From NCBI GenBank assembly GCA_016190505.1, contig JACPQM010000072.1, positions 1 through 64,000 on the forward strand: a DNA stretch of 64,000 nt, in the 5' to 3' direction. The DNA is from Chloroflexota bacterium (lineage in GTDB: Bacteria > Chloroflexota > Dehalococcoidia > JACPQK01). The position numbers were made by a program, and so were the translations under genes. Within the stretch, counting starts at the first letter, position 1. Every line of letters starts with the position of its first letter. This document shows positions 20,781 to 27,948 of this stretch, one piece after another. The notes under the pieces were generated by a model. That model had not been told where the DNA came from, ran no database searches, and saw only the letters and a program-made list of their open reading frames with translations.

Positions 20781-21008
20781 ATGCGTGAGAAGATCGAAGA
20801 AGCTCTAGAGTCAATTCGCTTCTACTTGAAGATGGACGGCGGCGACGTAGAGCTGGTGGACGTGGGAGAGGACGGCGTGGTCAAGGTCAAGCTGCTGGAC
20901 GCTTGCGGCGGCTGCGAGTTCGCCGCCATTACCTTGCAGAAAACCATCGAGGAGACGCTCAAGGACAAGGTCGCCGGCGTCAGCAAGGTCGTCGCCGTGG
21001 TGGACTAG
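20781..21008 (+). CDS. NifU C-terminal domain (Fe-S scaffold) protein
   Basis: MREKIEEALESIRFYLKMDGGDVELVDV...LLDACGGCEFAAITLQKTIEETLK; GGGAGG 7 nt upstream of this ATG. Confidence 0.9.
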   Translation: MREKIEEALESIRFYLKMDGGDVELVDVGEDGVVKVKLLDACGGCEFAAITLQKTIEETLKDKVAGVSKVVAVVD

Positions 21009-21130
21009 CCGCCACCACCTAGCGGGAGGAACGCCAAATCCGACCTATCCGACGGATCGGTCGGATAGTCCTGCCGACCACCCACCAGGGCGGGCACAGG
21101 GGTCCGCTCCTACGTTTGCCAAGGGGTGGC

Positions 21131-21886
21131 CTACCGCGCCGTCTCCCCGCCATCTATGGGGATGATGGCCCCGGTGATGTAGGACGCCTCATCCGAGGCC
21201 AGGAACAGCACCAGCGCCGCGATCTCCTCGGGCTGGGCCACACGGCCCAGGGGGATGGTGGCTAGCCGCTCGGGAGGCACCTGCCCGGGCACCTTCATGT
21301 TCCGCCGCCATAGCGGCGTGAGGGTAGGCCCCGGGCAAATGCAGTTCACCCGGACGTTGTGCTTGCCGTAGTCCAGGGCCACCTGCCGGGTCAGCGCGAT
21401 GATGCCGCCTTTGGATGCGGTATAGACCGAGGAACGGGGATATCCCGCCAGGCCATAGCTGGAGGCGGTGTTGATGACTGACCCCCCTTTGGCTACCATC
21501 AGCGGGAGCACGTGCTTGAGCGCCAGGAACTCACCCTTGAGGTTGCTGTCCACCACCCTATCCCACTCCTCTTCCGAGTAATCGGTTATGAGCTGGTTGC
21601 TGATACTGCCGCCAGCGTTGTTGAACAGCACGTCCACCTGGCCATACTTCTGACTAACCTCGGAGGCCACCTGAAGCCAGTCGGCCTCCGAGGCCACGTT
21701 GGCGCGAAGACCCAGCACCTGGGTGCCCGAAGCCTCTACCTCCCTTGCCGCCAACACCAGGTTATCGGGGTCCATGTCCACCAGGGTGACTGCCGCCGCT
21801 CCCTCCTGCCCAAAGCGGAGGGCTGTCGCTCTGCCGATGCCTGAAGCCCCACCGGTAACCAGTGTCATCTTGCCTGCCAGCCTCAT
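21131..21886 (-). CDS. SDR family oxidoreductase
   Basis: MRLAGKMTLVTGGASGIGRATALRFGQEG; SSVYTASKGGIIALTRQVALDYGKHNVRVNCICPG; N-terminal extension of the ORF track not supported. Confidence 0.93.
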   Translation of the reverse strand: MRLAGKMTLVTGGASGIGRATALRFGQEGAAAVTLVDMDPDNLVLAAREVEASGTQVLGLRANVASEADWLQVASEVSQKYGQVDVLFNNAGGSISNQLITDYSEEEWDRVVDSNLKGEFLALKHVLPLMVAKGGSVINTASSYGLAGYPRSSVYTASKGGIIALTRQVALDYGKHNVRVNCICPGPTLTPLWRRNMKVPGQVPPERLATIPLGRVAQPEEIAALVLFLASDEASYITGAIIPIDGGETAR

Positions 21887-21973
21887 GGGCCTACCCCCTG
21901 TTGAAGTTCGGCCCCGAGTATAGCACGTCACAGGAGACCGTGCCCATCTGCCACCACCCCCGGCCTGCCATTT

Positions 21974-22014
21974 ATTTGCACCTATGCGCAAATGATTTAT
22001 TCTTTTGGTAGAAT
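21974..22014 (+). promoter_or_regulatory. Promoter with imperfect palindrome ATTTGCACCTATGCGCAAAT and -10 TAGAAT
   Basis: 16/20 palindromic positions; TATGCGCAAATGAT starts 26 bp before the -10, same geometry as at 23549. Confidence 0.6.
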
Positions 22015-22058
22015 GAAGGGAGCGGGCAAAGCCCGTATCGCGATGAGGAGGTGGTGCA

Positions 22059-22637
22059 GTGAAACTACTCATGGGGATGCTGGTGGTGGCGGCCCTGGTG
22101 ATAGGGGCGCCACTAACTGCATCCACAGCCCTGGCCCAAGGCTTCACATTTGAGGTGCCCAAGACCAGCCTCAAGGTGTCTGACGTGGGCAAGATCAAGG
22201 TGGAGGCGGAGATAGACGAGGAGGGCAAGACCGTCGAGTTCCGCGTTGACGACCGCGAGTACATGGGCATGGATGTGGAGTTCATGCTCAACGGCGTGAG
22301 CTATACCGCCCACCACTTGATGGTGACCAACAACCTCGATGGCGAGGACATGATGGGCGACCACAAGGGCACCGTCACCGTCATGCAGAGCGACGGCAGC
22401 GAGTTGGTGTTCGAGTACGAGGGCGAGGCCGACGTGTCCCACATGATGCACAAAGTCGTGGTCAAGTCCCACGGCGACTTCAAGGTCACCGATGCCAGCG
22501 GGGTCTTCGACGACATGGACTTCAAAGGCATCGAGGGCACCTACATGATGAGGATCGTCGAGTACGGGCATGAGTTGGGCTCCGCCGTCGGTTTCAAGTT
22601 CTCCGCCATGGAAGTCATGGAGGAGATCGAGGAGTGA
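22059..22637 (+). CDS. Secreted protein of unknown function (Met/His-containing, acidic)
   Basis: Signal peptide MKLLMGMLVVAALVIGAPLTASTALAQ; good RBS GAGGAGG; no family recognised. Confidence 0.75.
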   Translation: MKLLMGMLVVAALVIGAPLTASTALAQGFTFEVPKTSLKVSDVGKIKVEAEIDEEGKTVEFRVDDREYMGMDVEFMLNGVSYTAHHLMVTNNLDGEDMMGDHKGTVTVMQSDGSELVFEYEGEADVSHMMHKVVVKSHGDFKVTDASGVFDDMDFKGIEGTYMMRIVEYGHELGSAVGFKFSAMEVMEEIEE

Positions 22638-22704
22638 GGCAGGCCCTCGCGTCTGATGCTTGGAAAATGACCAGAACTTCACACTGGAGAGAGGGAGGTA
22701 GCTG

Positions 22705-23313
22705 ATGAATAGGGTTCTAGCGGTGTTCCTGGCGCTGGCTCTGGTCCTGGGCTTTGGCGCCATGGCCCCGATTAGCATCGTCCAGGCCGGCGACGTCGAA
22801 GACGCCCAGGAGGATTTCGACGAGGCCATAGCCGAAGCCCAGGCGGACTTCGACGAGGCTGTCATGGAGGCCCAGGAAGAGTTCCATGAGACCGTAGCCG
22901 AGCTCAAGGACGAGCTCCACGAAGCCCTGGCCGAAGCCCAGGCGGACTTCGACGAGGCCATAGCCGAAGCCCAGGCGGACTTCGACGAGGCCGTGGCTGA
23001 GGCCCAGGAAGAGCTGGACGAGGCCCTGGCCGAGGCCGAGGATGCCGAGGAGATCGCCGAGGCCCAGGCGGACTTCGACGAGGCCATAGCCGAAGCCCAG
23101 GCGGACTTCGACGAGGCTGTAGCCGAGGCCCAGGCTGAGTTCGACGAGGCCGTCATGGAGGCCAAGGACGAGTTCCGCGAAGCCAAGATGGAGGCCAAGG
23201 ACGAGCTTAGTGAGGCTCTAACCGAGGCCCAGGAAATCCTCGACGAGGCTATCCTGGACGCCCAGGAAACCCTCGATGAGGCCCTGGCCGAGGCGGAAGA
23301 GGTGGAGGACTAG
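22705..23313 (+). CDS. Secreted acidic coiled-coil protein built of 11-residue repeats (AEAQADFDEAV)
   Basis: Signal peptide MNRVLAVFLALALVLGFGAMAPISIVQA then about 15 hendecad-like units. Confidence 0.8.
   Translation: MNRVLAVFLALALVLGFGAMAPISIVQAGDVEDAQEDFDEAIAEAQADFDEAVMEAQEEFHETVAELKDELHEALAEAQADFDEAIAEAQADFDEAVAEAQEELDEALAEAEDAEEIAEAQADFDEAIAEAQADFDEAVAEAQAEFDEAVMEAKDEFREAKMEAKDELSEALTEAQEILDEAILDAQETLDEALAEAEEVED
22816..23117 (+). repeat. Intragenic repeat: three identical 44-nt copies of TTCGACGAGGCCATAGCCGAAGCCCAGGCGGACTTCGACGAGGC
   Basis: Copies at 22816-22859, 22948-22991 and 23074-23117 read directly. Confidence 0.85.
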
Positions 23314-23324
23314 CCACCGCCGCA

Positions 23325-23346
23325 GGGGCGACCGGACGGTCGCCCC
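23325..23346. terminator. Hairpin GGGGCGACCG-GA-CGGTCGCCCC downstream of the repeat-protein gene
   Basis: 10-bp perfect arms; no T-tract, so termination is uncertain. Confidence 0.45.
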
Positions 23347-23369
23347 CACTCTCCACACAGCCTCAGGTA

Positions 23370-23397
23370 GAGCCGCCCCGAATCGTCGGGGCGGCTC
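23370..23397. repeat. Inverted repeat GAGCCGCCCCGA-ATCG-TCGGGGCGGCTC
   Basis: 12-bp perfect arms. Confidence 0.7.
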
Positions 23398-23437
23398 CGT
23401 CTTGCCGGCTTCCCAGCATCGCCAAGATCCACCATCA

Positions 23438-23508
23438 AGTAGGGGCGAAGCATCCGAAGCACCATGCTCGTAGACTTCCACCGTGTGGCCGGATGCTTCG
23501 CCCCTACT
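23438..23508. repeat. Inverted repeat AGTAGGGGCGAAGCATCCG ... CGGATGCTTCGCCCCTACT
   Basis: 19-bp perfect arms (23438-23456, 23490-23508) around a 33-bp loop. Confidence 0.8.
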
Positions 23509-23546
23509 CGGGCGGGGAACATTCTCGTAGCGGTTGCTTATTTCAG

Positions 23547-23580
23547 CATATGCGCATATGATAAACATATTTGATATAAT
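23547..23580 (+). promoter_or_regulatory. Promoter with perfect palindrome CATATGCGCATATG and -10 TATAAT
   Basis: 14-bp perfect palindrome 23547-23560; TATAAT 23575-23580; same 26-bp spacing as upstream of 22059. Confidence 0.65.
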
Positions 23581-23621
23581 ACTCAGAACGGTCAAGAAAC
23601 CGTATCGCAAGGAGGTAAGAG

Positions 23622-24053
23622 GTGAGGCGACTAGTGATGCTCCTGATGGTGGTAGCCGTCGCGTTGGGCTTCGGCGCCATGGCCCCGATTAACATGGTCC
23701 AGGCGGGCGACCTCGAGGATGCCCAGGCGGACTTCGAGGAAGCCGTGATGGAGGCCAAGGACGAGTTCCACGAGACCGTAGCGGAGCTGAAGGACGAGCT
23801 CCACGATGCCCTGGCTGAGGCTCAGGAAGAGCTAGATGAGGCCCTGGCCGATGCCGAGGATGCCGACGAGATAGCTGAGGCCCAGGAGGACTTCGACGAG
23901 GCCGTCATGGAAGCCAAGGACGAGTTCCGAGAGGCCAAGATGGAGGCCAAGGACGAGCTCCACGACGCCATAGCTGATGCCCAAGAGGACCTGGACGAGG
24001 CCCTGGCAGACGAAGAGGAGGACGAGGACGAGGACAACTCCGGACAGGGCTAA
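23622..24053 (+). CDS. Secreted acidic coiled-coil repeat protein, paralogue of 22705-23313
   Basis: MLLMVVAVALGFGAMAPINMVQAGDLEDAQADFEEAVMEAKDEF...; near-identical leader to paralogue. Confidence 0.8.
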   Translation: MRRLVMLLMVVAVALGFGAMAPINMVQAGDLEDAQADFEEAVMEAKDEFHETVAELKDELHDALAEAQEELDEALADAEDADEIAEAQEDFDEAVMEAKDEFREAKMEAKDELHDAIADAQEDLDEALADEEEDEDEDNSGQG

Positions 24054-24108
24054 GGCTCCGGCGTCGCCCGGAAAGAGAATTCCTCACAACTGAACACGTG
24101 AGTCCCCA

Positions 24109-24142
24109 GGGCCGGTGGGAATCCCCACCGGCCCAACCTTTT
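24109..24142 (+). terminator. Rho-independent terminator GGGCCGGTGGG-AATC-CCCACCGGCCC AACCTTTT
   Basis: Stem plus short T-run after 24053. Confidence 0.7.
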
Positions 24143-24172
24143 CCCGCAACATTGGACGGGACCGCTTTTTGA

Positions 24173-24202
24173 TACAATATCCTGAACGTCCTCCAAGGAC
24201 GT
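24173..24202 (+). promoter_or_regulatory. -10 TACAAT with 5'-terminal hairpin ACGTCCT-CCA-AGGACGT
   Basis: Hairpin begins 7 nt after the -10, as in the two upstream cassettes. Confidence 0.5.
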
Positions 24203-24224
24203 GGGGAGGGGAGGTGTGTAGCTC

Positions 24225-24605
24225 ATGAGGAGACTCCTGTCGCTGCTCCTGGTTGTAAGCATAGCGCTGTCTCTGGGCATCCTGGGCCCCGCTAGCGTGG
24301 CTTTGGCTGACCCGGGACCGGGGAAAGACGGCAGAGGCGACGAAGAGGATATCGAGGACGTTCTTAAGGATATCCGAGGTCTGAGAGACGTCCGCGACCT
24401 GAGAGATGTCCGGGACCTGGATGACCTCCGGGATGTCCTAGACATCTTCGACATAGACATCGAGGACCTGTTCGAAGAAGAGGAGGACATTGACGAGGTC
24501 CTGGAGGAGATCCTGGAAGAGTTCGAGGAGCTCAGCATATTCGCCCCACTGCGGGTAGTGCGGCTGTTGAGGCTACTCTTGCTCCTGGAGCTGCTGAACC
24601 CGTGA
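24225..24605 (+). CDS. Secreted highly charged repeat protein (RDVRDL repeats) with Leu/Arg-rich C-terminus
   Basis: Signal peptide; DIRGLRDVRDLRDVRDLDDLRDVLDIFDIDIEDLFEEEEDIDEVLEE then VVRLLRLLLLLELLNP. Confidence 0.7.
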   Translation: MRRLLSLLLVVSIALSLGILGPASVALADPGPGKDGRGDEEDIEDVLKDIRGLRDVRDLRDVRDLDDLRDVLDIFDIDIEDLFEEEEDIDEVLEEILEEFEELSIFAPLRVVRLLRLLLLLELLNP

Positions 24606-24640
24606 ACTGAGCCTACGCCAGCGCTAGGGCTTGCGTTTGC

Positions 24641-24666
24641 AAGGCCGCCGGTACTCCGGCGGCCTT
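24641..24666. terminator. Bidirectional terminator hairpin AAGGCCGCCGG-TACT-CCGGCGGCCTT
   Basis: 11-bp perfect arms between convergent genes. Confidence 0.75.
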
Positions 24667-24677
24667 GCCTTATCTCG

Positions 24678-25163
24678 CTAATGCGGGCGGGTCACCGAGA
24701 TGCTGACCGGCGCCGGCTCTCCAGGGTGCCAGAAGATGACCACTTTGCCGTAGGTGTCCTCCAGGCTGGCGACCACTTCCGCGGCCTCCTTCTCGCTCAG
24801 GCCGGGCAGGCTGGCCTCGACCTGGGGAATCTCGGTCTCGTGGTAGTGCCAGTTCGCCTTCTCCGCTTCCGGCAGCCCGGCGAAGAGCTGGGGGCTGATT
24901 ATGGTCTCCACGCCGATGAGCCGGGCGTTGGCCTCGTCGCTATCGAACAGCAGGCACTGGCTCACCTGGTCGTTGATGGCCTTGCAGTAGTGGTGCACCA
25001 CCAGGTCGGGCGCATCGTTGATGTGTTTCTTGGCGTCAATGTGCAGTGCAAACCCCGCAGACGGCGCTTCCGCAGCCGCTGGCTGTTTCGAGCAACCGCC
25101 CAGGACTCCTGCCACCACGAATAGCGCTGCTACCAGTGCTGACCAGAGATTGGCCTTGACCAT
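24678..25163 (-). CDS. DUF1264 (OBAP-like) lipoprotein
   Basis: Lipobox GVLGGCSKQP; VVHHYCKAINDQVSQCLLFDSDEANARLIGVETIIS ... WHYHETEIP ... YGKVVIFWHPGE. Confidence 0.75.
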   Translation of the reverse strand: MVKANLWSALVAALFVVAGVLGGCSKQPAAAEAPSAGFALHIDAKKHINDAPDLVVHHYCKAINDQVSQCLLFDSDEANARLIGVETIISPQLFAGLPEAEKANWHYHETEIPQVEASLPGLSEKEAAEVVASLEDTYGKVVIFWHPGEPAPVSISVTRPH

Positions 25164-25288
25164 TGTTGCCTCCCTTCACCGAGAACCCTGCCATCTCCTT
25201 ATTGTAGCCTGCGCCAGGTCCTTTCGAAGCTGAGCGGTTCCTGCTATCATCCCCCTAGACGCGTACATGATTGATTATGGTGGTGGAC

Positions 25289-26305
25289 ATGGCCAAGAAT
25301 AGCGACATCAGCATCCAGGTGGCACCCGGCATCTACCGGGTCAGGGTGCCCATCCCCGACAACCCCCTGGGCCATCTGAACTGCTATCTGGTTGAGGGCA
25401 AGAATGGATGGCTCATGGTGGACACGGGCTGGTACACGCCGGACGCGTTCAGCGCCCTCGAGGCGGGACTCCGAGGCCTGGACTTGGGCTTTGCCGACAT
25501 CGCCACCATCGTGGTCACCCACGTCCACCCCGACCACTTCGGGCTGGCGGGCCGCATCAAACAGATATCCCCCAAGACTGAGCTGGTGACCCACCGCTGG
25601 GAGGTGGACCTTATTGAGTCGCGCTACATCCGTCTCTCTGACCTCCGGGAGAAGATGTACCAGATGCTGGCCCGCCACGGGGTCCCGGCGGCGGACCTGC
25701 CTTTGCTGGGGTCTGCGTCCATGCCGGCCATTCAGTTCGTCACGGTTACCCTGCCCGACAGGACGGTATACGGCGGCGAGATAATCTCCACCGGGGTCTA
25801 CGACCTGGAGCTAATCTGGACCCCGGGGCACTCCTCGGGCCACATCTGCCTGTATGAGCCTCAGAACCAGGTGCTGTTCTCCGGCGACCACGTGCTGCCC
25901 AAGATCACCCCCAACATCAGCCGGAACGTGCAGTCAGGGGACAACCCTCTGGGCGATTTCATAGGCTCTCTCCACAAGATCGAGAACCTTCCGGCGAAAG
26001 TGGTGCTGCCTGCCCATGAGGACACGTTCACCGACCTCAAAGGCAGGATTGGGCAGATCCTGGTCCACCACCACAGGCGTGAGGCGGAGATCAAAGAGGC
26101 CATCAGCCAACGGCCCTTGAGCGCCTACGACGTTTCATCCCGCATCACCTGGGACATACCCCTGGCCTGGGAGCAGTTCCCGGCGCTACACAAGCGCTCG
26201 GCGGTCACTGAGACGCTGGCCCACCTGGACTGGATGCGGTGGAAGGGCCAGGTGGAACGCCTAGAGCAGGACGGGGTCTACCTGTACCGCGCCGTGGGGG
26301 CGTAG
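25289..26305 (+). CDS. MBL-fold metallo-hydrolase
   Basis: VVTHVHPDHFGLAGRI; TPGHSSGHICLYEPQNQVLFSGDHVLP. Confidence 0.93.
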   Translation: MAKNSDISIQVAPGIYRVRVPIPDNPLGHLNCYLVEGKNGWLMVDTGWYTPDAFSALEAGLRGLDLGFADIATIVVTHVHPDHFGLAGRIKQISPKTELVTHRWEVDLIESRYIRLSDLREKMYQMLARHGVPAADLPLLGSASMPAIQFVTVTLPDRTVYGGEIISTGVYDLELIWTPGHSSGHICLYEPQNQVLFSGDHVLPKITPNISRNVQSGDNPLGDFIGSLHKIENLPAKVVLPAHEDTFTDLKGRIGQILVHHHRREAEIKEAISQRPLSAYDVSSRITWDIPLAWEQFPALHKRSAVTETLAHLDWMRWKGQVERLEQDGVYLYRAVGA

Positions 26306-26355
26306 GGGCGACAGCATAGCGGCAATTCGTGGATCCCCCCTACGGTGAACGCCTT

Positions 26356-26390
26356 GTGGTGGGTTCCGCTTCGCTTCACCCACCCTACAC
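26356..26390 (-). repeat. Dispersed repeat GTGTAGGGTGGGTGAAGCGAAGCGGAACCCACCA
   Basis: Same consensus as 42264-42294 in opposite orientation. Confidence 0.6.
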
Positions 26391-26574
26391 TACACCTTTG
26401 TGCTCCGCTGGAACCATCGGGATGACGAGACTGCGATGTTCCTTCTCATTGCTGGTCGGCTTCGTCTTTCTCCGACAAAGGCCGAGTAGCCGCTCTGACC
26501 AAGGCTTCAAAGTCGGCCTTTGTGAAAGGCCTCTATGTCATTTCCCTTGATTCGCTGTGGCATACCCAACCTGC

Positions 26575-26760
26575 CTATGTCGTCACTTGTATCTGGCCGA
26601 CCTCAGTGTCGCCGAGAATACTATCCACCAACCGCTCTGTGGCAGTCTTTACTACGGGCTGCATGTTCATCCTTCTGGGCATGTCGCTAGCAAGCAGTTC
26701 TTCAACGAAGGCATCTATCGCCCTATCTGGTTTCGCCTTGAAGTAATCAGCTAGGTTCAT
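26575..26760 (-). CDS. Small hypothetical protein (61 aa) overlapping the Ntn-hydrolase gene end
   Basis: Same strand, 14-bp overlap with 26747-27559; MNLADYFKAKPDRAIDAFVEELLASD. Confidence 0.5.
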   Translation of the reverse strand: MNLADYFKAKPDRAIDAFVEELLASDMPRRMNMQPVVKTATERLVDSILGDTEVGQIQVTT

Positions 26761-27559
26761 TGGTTGCCTCCAATCGCAGCTTCTCCAACTGCGGAACAGT
26801 GTTTCTCTCGTAGAGCTTTCTCATCTGCTGACGATGCTTCTCATAAATAATGTTCAGCATCCTGATAAAGGTACTTCCGTCGTGATACGAGACGGCTGGC
26901 GTGCCTCTTTCTAGGACATAAATGTCAGTGCACTGGCCTACTCCGCCAGCAATCTCAGCACCTTTCTTTGCCTGATACGCGAAGTAGATAGCCTCTTTCA
27001 GCGGTGTGTTGAATTTGAAGCCATTAACCATGTAAAAATGTGCCGCGTGCGGTTCACCGATCCCTATGGCCGCATGCCCAATGGAGTGCGCAGTACTAAA
27101 CACCCCATACTCACCGACTACGTAAATCTTAGGTTGGTTCTCGTCGAAGCCACAGACGATAAACTCGACATTCAGCTTCGCACTTCCAAGCCTGTCGTAA
27201 ACCCGTTGCTGTACAGGCGGCGGATACATCCCAGGGTTCTTATTGAAGGTAGCAAGGTCTAAGCCTAACGATTCGAGGAGAACCCTGCTGGCAATCCTGT
27301 TGCCATACTTCACGTAAAACGCAGAGAATTCCTCGATAAATTCTTGCATAGTCTTTCCGTCGAGATGGTATTTGTGCGACATGATGTCGTCGGCAAAAGT
27401 AGTCGCTCCAGCGTACCCAACCAGGTAACTCCCTAAGCTCCTGATGTTTGGGCTGTCGTGCTCAAACTGATAGGTCAGATGCGCACGAGCCAACATTCTA
27501 TCCGACGCCATGATAAGCGCATTGCCCTTGTCGGCAATAGAGGCAAGGACAATCGTCAT
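26747..27559 (-). CDS. Proteasome-beta/HslV-like Ntn-hydrolase, divergent
   Basis: MTIVLASIADKGNALIMASDRML gives N-terminal Thr after Met removal; IAAIG-like AAIGIGEPHA and GGVGQCTDIYVLERG block. Confidence 0.7.
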   Translation of the reverse strand: MTIVLASIADKGNALIMASDRMLARAHLTYQFEHDSPNIRSLGSYLVGYAGATTFADDIMSHKYHLDGKTMQEFIEEFSAFYVKYGNRIASRVLLESLGLDLATFNKNPGMYPPPVQQRVYDRLGSAKLNVEFIVCGFDENQPKIYVVGEYGVFSTAHSIGHAAIGIGEPHAAHFYMVNGFKFNTPLKEAIYFAYQAKKGAEIAGGVGQCTDIYVLERGTPAVSYHDGSTFIRMLNIIYEKHRQQMRKLYERNTVPQLEKLRLEATNEPS

Positions 27560-27744
27560 CGGGACCAGCCTCCTACGTAGGACGGCTGAAGGCAACTACC
27601 TACTTCCGCTGGTATCATGGCATGCTTGAACGGGCTTGCCAAATCTCCCGTTCCGATAGCAGTCTCGTGTTTTGAATTGTGGGAATCACCATCCCTGTCT
27701 TCAATGCTGCCGTTTTCGCACAGCACAACAAGACAGATAGTCAA
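27556..27744 (-). CDS. Small hypothetical ORF, TTG start with AAGGAGGAGG upstream, ATGA overlap with Ntn-hydrolase
   Basis: SD-like AAAGGAGGAGG then TTG; stop overlaps next start. Confidence 0.35.
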   Translation of the reverse strand: MTICLVVLCENGSIEDRDGDSHNSKHETAIGTGDLASPFKHAMIPAEVGSCLQPSYVGGWSR

Positions 27745-27948
27745 AGAACCTCCTCCTTTAGGCACGGGGCAGGTATCCCAGCATCCCGCATTATAAAGCG
27801 CAGGCGGGGATTGTCAAGGGTTTTAGTAACATGAACTTAGCCCAAAACCACGCTGGGTCCTTCGCCGTTGCTTGTCCCCAACGGATAATTATCTTCATGA
27901 GTTGCCGCTACGGGGTACAGGGAGGGGCACCCCGATCCATCAGGGCCC

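Noticed and set aside
21887-22291. N-terminal extension of the SDR ORF
   Set aside because: Rossmann start MRLAGKMTLVTGG lies at 21886; the extension runs antisense through the operator and the secreted-protein gene.
22816-23117. Repeats considered as a CRISPR-like array
   Set aside because: Copies are in frame within a coding region, with no unique spacers of fixed length and no cas genes.
22113-23198. 361-aa minus-strand ORF rich in ASSKSAWASA repeats
   Set aside because: Antisense shadow of the AEAQADFDEA repeat gene; sense strand has signal peptides, RBS and promoters.
26329-26746. Plus-strand ORFs 26329-26550 and 26522-26746
   Set aside because: First lies across a dispersed repeat; second is antisense to the better-supported 61-aa ORF. 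No domain evidence.
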